Source: CAZCWM01 sp964622625
GTDB taxonomy: Bacteria > Planctomycetota > Phycisphaerae > Phycisphaerales > Phycisphaeraceae
Length of the DNA: 49,500 nucleotides
NCBI GenBank assembly: GCA_964622625.1
Contig: CAZUUQ010000006.1
Span: forward strand, 1-49,500
Direction: 5' to 3'
Shown here: one piece after another, positions 40,956 to 48,909 of the stretch
Layout of the letters: each line of letters begins with the position of its first letter
Numbering within the stretch: the stretch's first letter is position 1
The notes under the pieces: generated by a model
The model's database searches: none
Told to the model about the DNA's origin: nothing
What the model saw: the letters and a program-made list of their open reading frames with translations, nothing else
Program-made: the position numbers and the translations under genes

Positions 40956-41957
40956 TCAGGCTCCGCGCTCCACGGGCGGATGATCGGCCTGAACCAGAGC
41001 GAAGCGGTAATCGTGCCGCTTGCGGCGCCTGTCGTTAGCGACCGCCACCGGCTGTCGCCGCCGACACACATGCCGCACCATGTGGATGAACAACCATGCC
41101 GTGGTGAAGACCAGGGCGACGGCCATCACCGCCAGGATCGGCTCAGTCACATCGGCACGGGTCTGCGGCATCACCTGGTGACGGCGGTACTCCTGCTGGC
41201 AGGCAAACAGCGCCACGGTCAGCGCGACCCACAGCAGCGGTCGTCGCTGATAGCGACGCATCATCGCCACGCATAACACCATGGTGAGGGCGCTGTAAAG
41301 CAGCAGCGAACGTCCGAGGAAGTAGATGGCCGTGTCGTATGAGCGGGCGAAGTGATCGGCGAACGGCATCCAGTTGGCCGCCGACGAACTCGTGGGCCGC
41401 ACCGGCGACAATGCCGTCGCGGTCCAGACCACGATCGGCAGAGCGGTCGCGGCCGCGATGCCCAGGGTCAACCATGGCCGTCCGCGCACCGCCCGCAGCA
41501 CGCGCTCCACCCGCCAGCCGTGCCGATAGCACGCGAAAGCCGCGGCACGCAGGGCGCGGATCATCCACGGCGTCAGCGCCGCGGCCATGATGCCGGGGAT
41601 CGCGTTCGCCGCCACATCCTGCCACGACGCGACGCGATACGGCATCAGCGATTGGATGCATTCGATGCTGTAGCTCATGCCCGCCACGCCCAGAGCGGCC
41701 GGCAGCCAGCCTCGCCACACCAGACGCAGCAGCATTCCCAGCGGCACATACAGCGCCAGATTGAGCATCACGTCTTCCGGCGGCGATAGCGCGGCCGAGA
41801 GGGCCAGCATTGACAGGCCGGCGCGCGAGAACTCGGCGTGGAACGGCATCAACGAGCCATAGCCCACCAGGGCCGCCCAGAGCGCCGCCGCCACGCTCGG
41901 CCGACCCCACCACGGCTGACGCCACAACAACGGCTGATCGGTGATCGTCTCCCGCAT
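40956..41957 (-). CDS. VanZ-like membrane protein
   Basis: 333 residues. The N-terminal half has the VanZ pattern: LVGYGSLMPF, NLALYVPLGMLLRLVW, then the signature YSIECIQSLMPYRVASWQDVAANAIPGI. The C-terminal half adds about five further helices and a basic cytoplasmic tail, making it longer than plain VanZ (about 150-200). VanZ-family proteins affect sensitivity to glycopeptide and other surface-acting compounds, but the mechanism is unknown and most are not resistance genes. The ATG at 41957 begins the recognisable protein. The gene ends 46 bases before the hydroxyacid dehydrogenase start on the same strand. The 281 bases to the divergent GH20 gene hold the promoter of GH20. Confidence 0.78.
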   Translation of the reverse strand: MRETITDQPLLWRQPWWGRPSVAAALWAALVGYGSLMPFHAEFSRAGLSMLALSAALSPPEDVMLNLALYVPLGMLLRLVWRGWLPAALGVAGMSYSIECIQSLMPYRVASWQDVAANAIPGIMAAALTPWMIRALRAAAFACYRHGWRVERVLRAVRGRPWLTLGIAAATALPIVVWTATALSPVRPTSSSAANWMPFADHFARSYDTAIYFLGRSLLLYSALTMVLCVAMMRRYQRRPLLWVALTVALFACQQEYRRHQVMPQTRADVTEPILAVMAVALVFTTAWLFIHMVRHVCRRRQPVAVANDRRRKRHDYRFALVQADHPPVERGA

Positions 41958-42149
41958 CGCTGCATCTCGTGTCGAGGCTCTTGCGATGTACCCGACGATA
42001 CCCCCTGGCAAGATGCACGGTCCGATCGGGTTATCCCCATGTACCCAAGCCGGCACAATCATCACAAACCATTGAGGTGGTACGGTCCGCTGAAAGCGCC
42101 AGGCGGGCATGGATCTTCTGCGGTCGGTGTTGTACCCGCGGCCTTGCTG

Positions 42150-42179
42150 TTGTTGGCCCGATCCTCTGCACGTTAAGCT
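42150..42179 (+). promoter_or_regulatory. Promoter of the GH20 gene
   Basis: TTGTTG (42150-42155), an 18-base spacer and TAAGCT (42174-42179). The predicted leader of about 53 bases contains the GGAGG before the ATG at 42239. Confidence 0.4.
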
Positions 42180-42238
42180 GAACCCATATTGGAATGCGCA
42201 AGCAAGAGGGCCGGTGTGGAACGATGGAGGAACGAGCG

Positions 42239-43603
42239 ATGTCGGAGTTGTTTGGGCGTGGTCAACCTGTGCTGCCGCGGCGGGGAATACATCTGGACCT
42301 CAAGGGTGTGCCACCGACGTATGAGCGGCTGATTTCACTGCTCGATCTCATCAAGGCCGCCCGGTACAACCTGCTGCTGGTCGAGTGGGAGGACATGTTC
42401 CCCTGGACGGTCGATGAGCGGTTCCGCTGCGAGACGGCGTACACGGCTCAGCAGGTGCGTCAGTTCGCTGATGAGGCGGCCAGGCGTGGACTGGAAATCG
42501 TGCCGCTGGTGCAGTGCCTGGGGCATATGGAGACGCCGCTGGCACTGCCGGAGTATGCGCACCTGCGCGAGTTGCCGGACGAGTGCGGCGGGCTCAATCC
42601 GCTGGCCGAGGGTGGCCGGCAGCTTGTCGAGGCGATGGTGGATGACGTGCTGCAACTTTTGCCGAGTGTCGGGCACTTCCACCTGGGCGGGGACGAAGCA
42701 TGGACCTTCGGCTCGCATCCGGATACGAAGGCGTACATCGCACAGCACGGCAAGGGGGCGCTGTACCTGCACCATGTCGAGCCACTGCTGGACAAACTCA
42801 ACAGCAGAGGTGTGCGGCCGATTCTGTGGCATGACATGATGATCGAGTGGGATGAGCCGGCCTTGCGCAACCTGGGGTCGAAGGCGGACCTGATGGTGTG
42901 GGGCTATCAGGGCCACCCGGACCAGAGCCAGCATCACTATGCGACAAAGCACATGGACCGTTTCCGCGCGGCCGGCGTGGTGATGTGGGGCGGCACAGCC
43001 TACAAGGGCGGCGACGGAGAGGACATTGACCTGCCCGGCCTGGGCCGGCGTCAGGAGAATGCGCTGGGCTGGGCGGAGGTCGGTCAACGATATGGGATGA
43101 AGGGTGTGGTGGCGACGGCCTGGAGCCGGTACGCGACGCACCGTGTGCAGAACGAGCCTATCGACGGGGCCCTCGATTCACTGGTGAACGTGGGCGTGAT
43201 CCTTCACGACGGCCAGCCGCCCGCCGGCGGCTTCGCGGCTGTGGAAGGGGCGCTGGACGCATGGGGCGAGTGGCAGCGTTTCAAGGCGACCCGCGACGCG
43301 CTGCGGCGGTTGACAGGGGCGCGGGAACGCGGCTGGTGGAACGTTCGCCGCGCTTCGCAGCTTCTGGCGATGCAGGCCGATGACCCGCGTCGTCGTTCAT
43401 CGGAAGGGCCGCGGAAGGCGCTGAACATGGTGCGCGGGGCCGTGGATGAAAGCGAGGCGGCCGGGCGCGATCTGCGGCAGGCGATGGCCGGCGCGGTGGA
43501 TGACCTGTGGCTGCAACGGTATGTGAACGAGCGGGCCCAGCCGTTGCGCTGGCTGCATGACGCGCTGCGCGAACGTGCGCGATTGGCCGAGGTCAGTCGC
43601 TGA
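42239..43603 (+). CDS. Family 20 glycoside hydrolase (beta-hexosaminidase D-like)
   Basis: 454 residues, TIM-barrel fold. The barrel starts RRGIHLDLKGVPPTYERL, continues YNLLLVEWEDMFPW and reaches the GH20 catalytic pair in HLGGDE (D152, E153), where D orients the substrate acetamido group and E is the acid. VMWGGTAYKGGDG and VVATAWSRYATHR follow. The overall pattern resembles hexosaminidase D (HEXD) rather than secreted chitobiases, and there is no signal peptide, so it probably acts in the cytoplasm on N-acetylhexosamine glycosides. The helical C-terminal 110 residues may be dimerising. The ATG at 42239 has GGAGG 8 bases upstream; ATGs at 42194 and 42224 are less likely. It overlaps the convergent TPR gene by 11 bases. 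Confidence 0.85.
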   Translation: MSELFGRGQPVLPRRGIHLDLKGVPPTYERLISLLDLIKAARYNLLLVEWEDMFPWTVDERFRCETAYTAQQVRQFADEAARRGLEIVPLVQCLGHMETPLALPEYAHLRELPDECGGLNPLAEGGRQLVEAMVDDVLQLLPSVGHFHLGGDEAWTFGSHPDTKAYIAQHGKGALYLHHVEPLLDKLNSRGVRPILWHDMMIEWDEPALRNLGSKADLMVWGYQGHPDQSQHHYATKHMDRFRAAGVVMWGGTAYKGGDGEDIDLPGLGRRQENALGWAEVGQRYGMKGVVATAWSRYATHRVQNEPIDGALDSLVNVGVILHDGQPPAGGFAAVEGALDAWGEWQRFKATRDALRRLTGARERGWWNVRRASQLLAMQADDPRRRSSEGPRKALNMVRGAVDESEAAGRDLRQAMAGAVDDLWLQRYVNERAQPLRWLHDALRERARLAEVSR

Positions 43604-43907
43604 TGGTTTCCAGCAGCGCGGTCAGTTCATCGCGGGCGTGCTGATCACCACTGCGGGCGGCGGCGTCGAGGCCACGTTCCAGAGCGGCGCGGGCTTCCGC
43701 CGGTCGATCCATTTCCGCCAGCGTCTTCCCGAGCTGGTAGTAGGCGTAGCAGTAGGCGGGGTCGGCGGCGATGGTCTTTTCGAACCAGGCGACAGCTTCG
43801 TCGCGCCGGCCGACCTTGGCGTGCTCGATCCCGATGCCATAGGTGCAGAAAGGATCGGCGGGATCGGCGGCGTGAAGCTTGTGCAGTTGGGCGAGACGCT
43901 CGGACAT
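43593..43907 (-). CDS. Small TPR-repeat protein
   Basis: 104 residues, largely helical. Two tetratricopeptide repeats are visible: FCTYGIGIEHAKVGRRDEAVAWFEKTI, then AYCYAYYQLGKTLAEMDRPAEARAALERGL. A C-terminal helix ends TALLETISD. TPR proteins mediate protein-protein binding; the partner is unknown. No signal peptide. It is the downstream neighbour of a small membrane protein gene on the same strand, 38 bases away, so they may be cotranscribed. It overlaps the end of the GH20 gene by 11 bases. Confidence 0.8.
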   Translation of the reverse strand: MSERLAQLHKLHAADPADPFCTYGIGIEHAKVGRRDEAVAWFEKTIAADPAYCYAYYQLGKTLAEMDRPAEARAALERGLDAAARSGDQHARDELTALLETISD

Positions 43908-43945
43908 GGGGTGTAACGATGCGGGGCGGTGAACAAGGTGGGGTG

Positions 43946-44164
43946 TCAGGAAGCGCGGGGGCCCGATGTGCCTCCCTGGCGGCGCAGCCGATATTGAATG
44001 AAATACACCAGGTAGGCCGTCATCAACACGGCCACGATGCCGGAGGCCACACCCATCAGGCCGTATACCGCGCCGCCCTGGTAATTGAGGCAGTAGACGC
44101 CGAAGCCGGCGAAAAAGGCGATGGCCGTGCCAATCAGAAACGCGTGGAAAACGTACAGACTCAT
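43946..44164 (-). CDS. Small two-helix membrane protein, unknown function
   Basis: 72 residues. Two hydrophobic helices (about 8-26 and 32-58) are joined by a short Gly-rich turn. A basic Arg/Gln-rich tail follows and is probably cytoplasmic. I do not recognise a family. The ATG at 44164 is fixed by an AGGAGG six bases upstream; the longer open frame has no such signal. The gene precedes the TPR gene on the minus strand. Confidence 0.7.
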   Translation of the reverse strand: MSLYVFHAFLIGTAIAFFAGFGVYCLNYQGGAVYGLMGVASGIVAVLMTAYLVYFIQYRLRRQGGTSGPRAS

Positions 44165-44368
44165 GGAATGCCTCCTGGCCGCGGATGCTGTTGTCCGCAT
44201 ATGGCCACGTTCGCTCGTGGATTGTAGACGCAAGCAGATCCCGTGTCAGGGCGGCCGCCGTTCAATTTGTTGCCCGGGCATCTGGGAAGTTACCATCGGG
44301 TGCGTCCCGTCTGGCGTCGCGTGCCGGCTTCAGACTTCTGATTTGATGTCTGTCCGGAAGGGTGCGAA

Positions 44369-44851
44369 ATGAAAGTGGGCGTCATCAGTGACACGCATGA
44401 TCGGCTTCCGCCGTTCGGTCGAGCGGTGGCGATGTTTCAGCAGATGGGCTGTGCAGCCATTTTTCATGCCGGTGATTTCATCGCGCCCTTCGCGGCCAAG
44501 CTCATCAGCCCGCAGGTTCTGACCGTGCCGGTGCACTGCGTTTACGGCAACAACGACGGGGAGCGTGCCGGCCTGAAAGCGGTCTTGCCGCAGCTTCAGG
44601 ACGGGCCGCTGACGGTGCGTCTGGGCGGGCGGACAATCGTGATGCACCATTTCATCGACTGGCTCAAGCCGGCCGACTACGCCGCGGCCGAAGTGGTGAT
44701 CTCCGGCCACACGCACGAGGTGCTCACCCAGACACGTGATGGCAGACTGTTCCTTAACCCCGGCGAATGCTGCGGTTGGGTAAATGAGGTGTGCACGGTT
44801 GCCATTCTGGATTTGGACACCTTAAAAGCTGAGATCGTGCAGATCACGTAA
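44369..44851 (+). CDS. YfcE/MJ0936-family metallophosphoesterase
   Basis: 160-residue calcineurin-like phosphodiesterase. The metal-binding motifs are complete: D8-x-H10 (ISDTHDR), G-D36 (HAGDF), GNND (60-63), H93 or H94 (VMHH) and G-H114-T-H116. YfcE homologues hydrolyse model phosphodiesters with Mn; the physiological substrate is unknown. The ATG has GGAAGGG a few bases upstream. It is followed by a structured intergenic region before the PEP-CTERM gene. Confidence 0.9.
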   Translation: MKVGVISDTHDRLPPFGRAVAMFQQMGCAAIFHAGDFIAPFAAKLISPQVLTVPVHCVYGNNDGERAGLKAVLPQLQDGPLTVRLGGRTIVMHHFIDWLKPADYAAAEVVISGHTHEVLTQTRDGRLFLNPGECCGWVNEVCTVAILDLDTLKAEIVQIT

Positions 44852-44942
44852 AATGCGGCATTTGTAGCAGTTTTGCCGAGCGTCGTCGCCCCAATCACGG
44901 CCCGTCGGCCCATTTTTCATCGCCGCACACCCGTTTCACGGA

Positions 44943-45081
44943 TATACAAGCATTGGAAGCAGGTTGCGCCGCGCGCAGGCTGCAGCGCAAGGCGCACCAT
45001 CGCTTCCGCGTCGCCGCCTCCCCGTCGGGGAGCGCTCGCCGGCGACGGTGGCATCCCGGCATCCTCCACGGGAGCGAAGCG
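44943..45081 (+). promoter_or_regulatory. Structured leader of the PEP-CTERM gene
   Basis: A possible -10 TATACA (44943-44948) is followed by two strong hairpins. The first pairs 44962-44970 with 44991-44998 (one bulge). The second is a perfect 8-bp outer stem CGTCGCCG/CGGCGACG (45009-45016 with 45040-45047) enclosing CTCCCC-GTC-GGGGAG (45018-45032). A GGGAG ribosome site precedes the ATG at 45082. No known riboswitch class is recognised. Confidence 0.5.
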
Positions 45082-45666
45082 ATGTGTTCTCGAGCTTTCG
45101 CGATCACGATGGCGGCCACGACGCTGCTGGCGGGGGGAGGTCTGGCGGCGGCTGGCCCGATCGACCTGCATCGGGCGGCGGCCGGTTCAGAGCCGTTTTC
45201 CGATCTCTTGCTGGATACCGAACCTGCCTGGGCGCTGCTCCTGCGGGCATCGCTGACGGCTCCGTCGGCACCAGCCCCCGGAACGCTGCGAACCGCGGAG
45301 ATTGGTGTGGGCATTGCCGCCACACTCAATCTCGGACAACTGCAGGAATATCACGAGATCGACCAGCGCCTGCGTCGGGTGATCTGGGATCTTCTGGCGC
45401 TCCAGCCGGTGCCACTGATCCTGTATATCGATCCCCATGCGACGCGCGGCCCGCATCCTGAAGGCGCGCCCGCACCCTTGGCCGAGCGGCCTTACCCGTC
45501 ACCTGATTCACCTGTGCGTCCGAATCGAGCTGGCGGCCGCAGTGCCGCCAGTGGCACGTCGCAGAACTTTCCCATTCCCGAACCCAGCTCCCTGCTGCTG
45601 GCCCTCGGCGGCCTGGTGGTCGCCGGTCGGAGAAACGGCACACGGCGATGGGGCGGAGCGAGGTGA
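45082..45666 (+). CDS. PEP-CTERM sorting-domain protein
   Basis: 194 residues. An N-terminal signal peptide (MCSRAFAITMAATTLLAGGGLAAA) precedes a domain of about 140 residues of no recognised family, rich in Pro in its last third. The C-terminus is a PEP-CTERM tripartite signal: P-E-P (166-168), a hydrophobic helix (about 171-182) and a basic end (RRNGTRR). Such proteins are cleaved and sorted to the exterior by a membrane exosortase, which is not in this window. The ATG at 45082 is fixed by GGGAG and the signal peptide. The gene ends before a strong terminator hairpin. A role in extracellular matrix is inferred only from the sorting signal. Confidence 0.78.
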   Translation: MCSRAFAITMAATTLLAGGGLAAAGPIDLHRAAAGSEPFSDLLLDTEPAWALLLRASLTAPSAPAPGTLRTAEIGVGIAATLNLGQLQEYHEIDQRLRRVIWDLLALQPVPLILYIDPHATRGPHPEGAPAPLAERPYPSPDSPVRPNRAGGRSAASGTSQNFPIPEPSSLLLALGGLVVAGRRNGTRRWGGAR

Positions 45667-45718
45667 TCCCGCCGCCGAGGGCTGCGGCCTTTCGCTTTGG
45701 ATCGACACGCCTTCTCTG

Positions 45719-45771
45719 ATGCATCCGCCCGTGCCCCATCCCCCACGGGGCGGATGCATTCTTCCTGCTCA
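45719..45771 (+). terminator. Terminator after the PEP-CTERM gene
   Basis: A 15-bp stem (45719-45733 with 45744-45759, one bulge) around a C-rich loop, followed by TTCTTCC. It probably ends the PEP-CTERM transcript and isolates the next, leaderless gene. Confidence 0.65.
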
Positions 45772-45879
45772 GCACGCGATATCGGTTTGGATTGACCAGC
45801 GCGGTCGACGACGCGCGGGATGCCCCTTCCAGTCTGAACGCACGGCCACCGGCGGCACCGCCTCACGCAACGCGGCCTA

Positions 45880-45894
45880 TACAATGCGGCCATG
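45880..45894 (+). promoter_or_regulatory. Predicted leaderless promoter of the gamma-CA gene
   Basis: TACAAT at 45880-45885 (within TATACAAT), six bases, then the ATG at 45892. No Shine-Dalgarno. Confidence 0.55.
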
Positions 45895-46458
45895 AGCATG
45901 CGCTGCATCCATGGCGTTTACCTGGCGGACACCGCCCGCGTGCTGGGTGAGGTCACCCTCGGACGCGACGTGAGCATCTGGTATGGCGTGAGCATCCGCG
46001 GGGACGTGGCTCCGATCACCATCGGAGATCGCACCAACGTCCAGGACAACGCGGTGATTCATTGCGACCACGATTACCCGAATGTCATCGGCGCGGACGT
46101 GACCATCGGGCATGGGGCGATCGTGCACGGTGAGGCGGTGGGCGATGGCACACTGATCGGCATGGGGGCAAAGCTGCTGGGGCACTCGCGGATCGGCAGG
46201 GGCTGCGTGATCGGAGCCGGAGCCGTGGTGCCGCCGGGGATGCGGGTGCCCGACGGCATGGTGGTGGTGGGCGTGCCGGGCAAGATCGTGCGGGAAGTCA
46301 ACGACGCCGATCGCGTGTTTCTGGCCGGCAATCCGCCGCATTACGTGCGCCTGGCGAAGCTGCATGCCGAGCCGGGGACGGCCGATCCGCGCGTGTTTCC
46401 CTGGGGCAGGCTTCCTGCCGAATCGACCGAGCCGGTTGAGCCGCCACCAGGGTGGTAG
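45892..46458 (+). CDS. Gamma-class carbonic anhydrase-family protein
   Basis: 188-residue left-handed beta-helix protein with hexapeptide repeats (VTLGRDVSIWYGVSIRGD, then PITIGDRTNVQDNAVIH). The three zinc histidines of Cam/YrdA are present: H57 (VIHCDHD), and H74 and H79 (IGHGAIVHG), five apart as in the archetype. Trimeric enzymes of this family hydrate CO2 or act as ferripyochelin-binding-like proteins; many bacterial YrdA members show little activity. A C-terminal helix and Pro-rich tail follow. The start is the first codon after a TACAAT, consistent with a leaderless mRNA. It is followed by hisA after 85 bases. Confidence 0.9.
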   Translation: MSMRCIHGVYLADTARVLGEVTLGRDVSIWYGVSIRGDVAPITIGDRTNVQDNAVIHCDHDYPNVIGADVTIGHGAIVHGEAVGDGTLIGMGAKLLGHSRIGRGCVIGAGAVVPPGMRVPDGMVVVGVPGKIVREVNDADRVFLAGNPPHYVRLAKLHAEPGTADPRVFPWGRLPAESTEPVEPPPGW

Positions 46459-46543
46459 CGTGTCGGCCCACTGTCGACGCGCCCGCCACGAGTTATGCTC
46501 TGACCCGTGTTGCCGTCACCGTTGTCCGCGAAGCGAGATTCCT

Positions 46544-47272
46544 ATGCATCTGTTCCCGGCCATTGATCTGCGCGACGGCAAAGTCGTGCGCCTGATGCGC
46601 GGCGACTATGGCCAGCAGACGACGTACAACGATGACCCGGTGCGGCAGGCCCAGGCGTTTGCCGATGCCGGGGCGACGTGGCTTCATGTGGTCGATCTCG
46701 ATGGGGCCCGGGCCGGGCGGGTGATTCATCACGAGGTGATCGAGCGCATCTGCCGCCAGACGCCGCTGAAAGTGGAGGTCGGCGGCGGCGTGCGGACCGA
46801 AGGCGCGATCAGCCGCCTGCTGCGCGCGGGAGTCACTCGCGTGATTCTGGGCACGGCCGCGCTGGAGCAGTGGGGGTGGTTCGAGTCGCTGATGGGCAAC
46901 CCGACGTATCGCGGCCGGTTGGTGCTGGGGCTGGACGCAAGACAGGGGCGGCTGGCGGTCAGCGGCTGGGAGACACAGCTCGACGCCTCGGCCGTTGAGA
47001 TTGCGCAACGGGTGACAGATTGGCCGCTGGCGGCCATCGTCTACACGGACATCGCCACCGACGGCACGATGGCCGGGCCGAATGTCGAGGCGACGCGCGA
47101 GATGGCGGAAGCCACGCACGTGCCGATTGTCGCGTCCGGGGGCGTGGGCACGCTGGACCACCTGCGGGCCCTGCGCACGCTGCCGATCCAAGGGGCGATT
47201 GTCGGCCGGGCGCTTTACGAAGGGGCGTTCGGCATCGAGCAGGCGCTCGCGGCGCTTGAGGGCGCCGGCTGA
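46544..47272 (+). CDS. hisA: ProFAR isomerase (HisA)
   Basis: 242-residue TIM barrel that isomerises N'-[(5'-phosphoribosyl)formimino]-5-aminoimidazole-4-carboxamide ribonucleotide in histidine synthesis. Landmarks: FPAIDLRDGKVVRL with catalytic D8, the phosphate-binding VGGGVRTEGAI and VASGGVGTLDHL, ILGTAAL, GLDARQG with D131, and VYTDIATDGTMAGPN. No other his gene lies nearby, so the pathway is scattered. The ATG at 46544 matches the family start (HLFPAID). A TATGCT (46494-46499) is a possible -10, giving a leader of about 38 bases. Confidence 0.95.
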   Translation: MHLFPAIDLRDGKVVRLMRGDYGQQTTYNDDPVRQAQAFADAGATWLHVVDLDGARAGRVIHHEVIERICRQTPLKVEVGGGVRTEGAISRLLRAGVTRVILGTAALEQWGWFESLMGNPTYRGRLVLGLDARQGRLAVSGWETQLDASAVEIAQRVTDWPLAAIVYTDIATDGTMAGPNVEATREMAEATHVPIVASGGVGTLDHLRALRTLPIQGAIVGRALYEGAFGIEQALAALEGAG

Positions 47273-47394
47273 ATCTCATGTACCGATCCATTTGGCCGCA
47301 GTGGCACTGGCCCGCCTAAAATTGCACCATTGACTCCGCGCCCTGTCGCCGGCGGTGCGCGATCGACTTCGGGCGGATACGGGAAGGAATGACT

Positions 47395-48243
47395 ATGCAA
47401 CGGCAAACAAAAAATCGGACGACCCATGGAACGGTGAGCATGACGGTAACTCTTGCGGCCGTTCTGGCGAGCATGGCGGCCGCGACAGTGTGGGGCGATG
47501 AACTGGTGGAAGAGAGTGTGGCCTATGAGCATAACGGCCAGGTACTGGAGGGCTTTCTCGTCTACGATTACAGCGCCTACGCGGACAGGCGCAAGCAGCC
47601 GATGCCGGGGGTGCTGGTCGTACACGAGTGGTGGGGGCTCAATGAATTTGCGAAGTGGAAGGCCCGCGAACTAGCGCGTGACGGCGGGATGGTGGTTTTC
47701 GCGCTGGACATGTACGGCAAGGGCAAAGTGACCGATGACCCTCAGCAGGCGGCCGCGTGGGCGGGCGAGTTCCGCGGCGCGAACCCGACAGCTATGCGTG
47801 AGCGTGCGGCCGCGGGGCTGGCGGTCTTGGCAGGGCGGCCGGAGGTTGACCCACAGCGACTGGCGGCAATCGGGTTCTGCTTCGGCGGTACGACGGTCCT
47901 ACAACTGGCATTCAGCGGGGCGGATCTTAAAGGCGTGGTGAGTCTGCACGGCGGGCTTGTCACGCCGACGCAGGAAGAACTGGTCCGGACGAAGGCGTCG
48001 CTCCTCGTGCTGCACGGCGCGGCCGATCCACACGTCAGCCCGGCGGCGATCGACGGGTTCACCACCGCTCTGGGGGCATCGGACGTGGACTGGCAAATGG
48101 TCTGGTTCGGCGGCGCGGTACATGCGTTCACGAACCCGGAGGCCGACGAACGCGGCATGACCGGTGTTGGCTACGATCAGAACGCGGCGGCGCGCAGCCA
48201 CTGGTATACGCGAATGTTCCTTCAGCAAGTTTTCGAACAGTGA
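47395..48243 (+). CDS. Dienelactone hydrolase-family protein, exported
   Basis: 282 residues. An N-terminal signal peptide (hydrophobic about 16-31, ending AAATVWG) is followed by an alpha/beta-hydrolase of the DLH type. The catalytic triad is C162 (GFCFGG), D211 (GAADPHV) and H243 (GAVHAFT). VLVVHEWWGLNEF and ALDMYGKGK are family landmarks. Classical dienelactone hydrolase opens lactones from chlorocatechols; exported homologues are usually of unknown substrate. The ATG at 47395 has AAGGA six bases upstream; an ATG at 47389 is too close to it. A TAAAAT at 47317-47322 is a possible -10. Confidence 0.88.
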   Translation: MQRQTKNRTTHGTVSMTVTLAAVLASMAAATVWGDELVEESVAYEHNGQVLEGFLVYDYSAYADRRKQPMPGVLVVHEWWGLNEFAKWKARELARDGGMVVFALDMYGKGKVTDDPQQAAAWAGEFRGANPTAMRERAAAGLAVLAGRPEVDPQRLAAIGFCFGGTTVLQLAFSGADLKGVVSLHGGLVTPTQEELVRTKASLLVLHGAADPHVSPAAIDGFTTALGASDVDWQMVWFGGAVHAFTNPEADERGMTGVGYDQNAAARSHWYTRMFLQQVFEQ

Positions 48244-48315
48244 GGCTCTTTCGCGACGGCGCCCGATCCGCACCCTGGCGGGACGAACCCTCAGCCTTAC
48301 GCGCGAAGTGAAAAA

Positions 48316-48906
48316 TCACCGGGCGAACACGATGTACGCGACCGTACCGACGGCCAGGCCCCAGCTTGCCGTCAGACAGAGCACGCCCCAGATCCTGCGT
48401 CTGCTCAGCTTCCACCACAGATAGACGCCGGTGGCGGCGAACACGATCAGCGACAGGCTGGCAAGGTCGTAAAGCAGCGTCCACACCTTGTATGTCCATG
48501 GGCCGTGATAGCCGTGCATGCGGTGATAGCCGTTCATCAGCCCCCGAAAATCGTGGTGCGTTTCGGTGATGGTTACAGCATCGGCATCAGGTGCGACGAT
48601 TACCTTCGTTTCCACACCCGGCCGATAGAAGTTGAACTGCCACCGGCCGCCGTCCAGTACCTGATGGCCGCCGAACCTGCCGCCGATATCGAAGGTGTCA
48701 TTGAGATAGTCAGCAAACACCGCATCGTCGGGGTCTTCGGCGTAACTCAGTTCATGTGAGGATTCGACCACGCGCGGGCCCGATTCGCGGTGCGGAAACC
48801 AGTCGTGGTGGATCATCACATAGCCGGTGATGAAGTACATCAGCAGGAATGCCGCGATGACTAGGCTGGCGTAGAGGTGAATCTTGCGGAAGAAGGTATA
48901 CGTCAT
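48316..48906 (-). CDS. PepSY-TM-family membrane protein
   Basis: 196 residues. The N-terminal helix carries a histidine (RKIHLYASLVIAAFLLMYFITGY) and is followed by HHDWFPH. A periplasmic PepSY-like domain of about 90 residues, with VIVAPDADAVTITETHH and a Gly/His-rich GYHRMHGYHG loop, leads into two further helices near 142-163 and 171-194. PepSY-TM proteins of this layout are linked to iron or metal reduction and haem; the function here is not proven. It starts 3 bases after a second, similar gene, so they form one unit and may form a heteromer. It is convergent with the dienelactone hydrolase gene across 72 bases. Confidence 0.75.
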   Translation of the reverse strand: MTYTFFRKIHLYASLVIAAFLLMYFITGYVMIHHDWFPHRESGPRVVESSHELSYAEDPDDAVFADYLNDTFDIGGRFGGHQVLDGGRWQFNFYRPGVETKVIVAPDADAVTITETHHDFRGLMNGYHRMHGYHGPWTYKVWTLLYDLASLSLIVFAATGVYLWWKLSRRRIWGVLCLTASWGLAVGTVAYIVFAR

Positions 48907-48909
48907 GGT

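Noticed and set aside
47294..47312. GGCC-AGTG-CACT-GGCC palindrome before the dienelactone hydrolase gene as an operator
   Set aside because: Short and interrupted in GC-rich DNA; could arise by chance and no regulator is encoded nearby.
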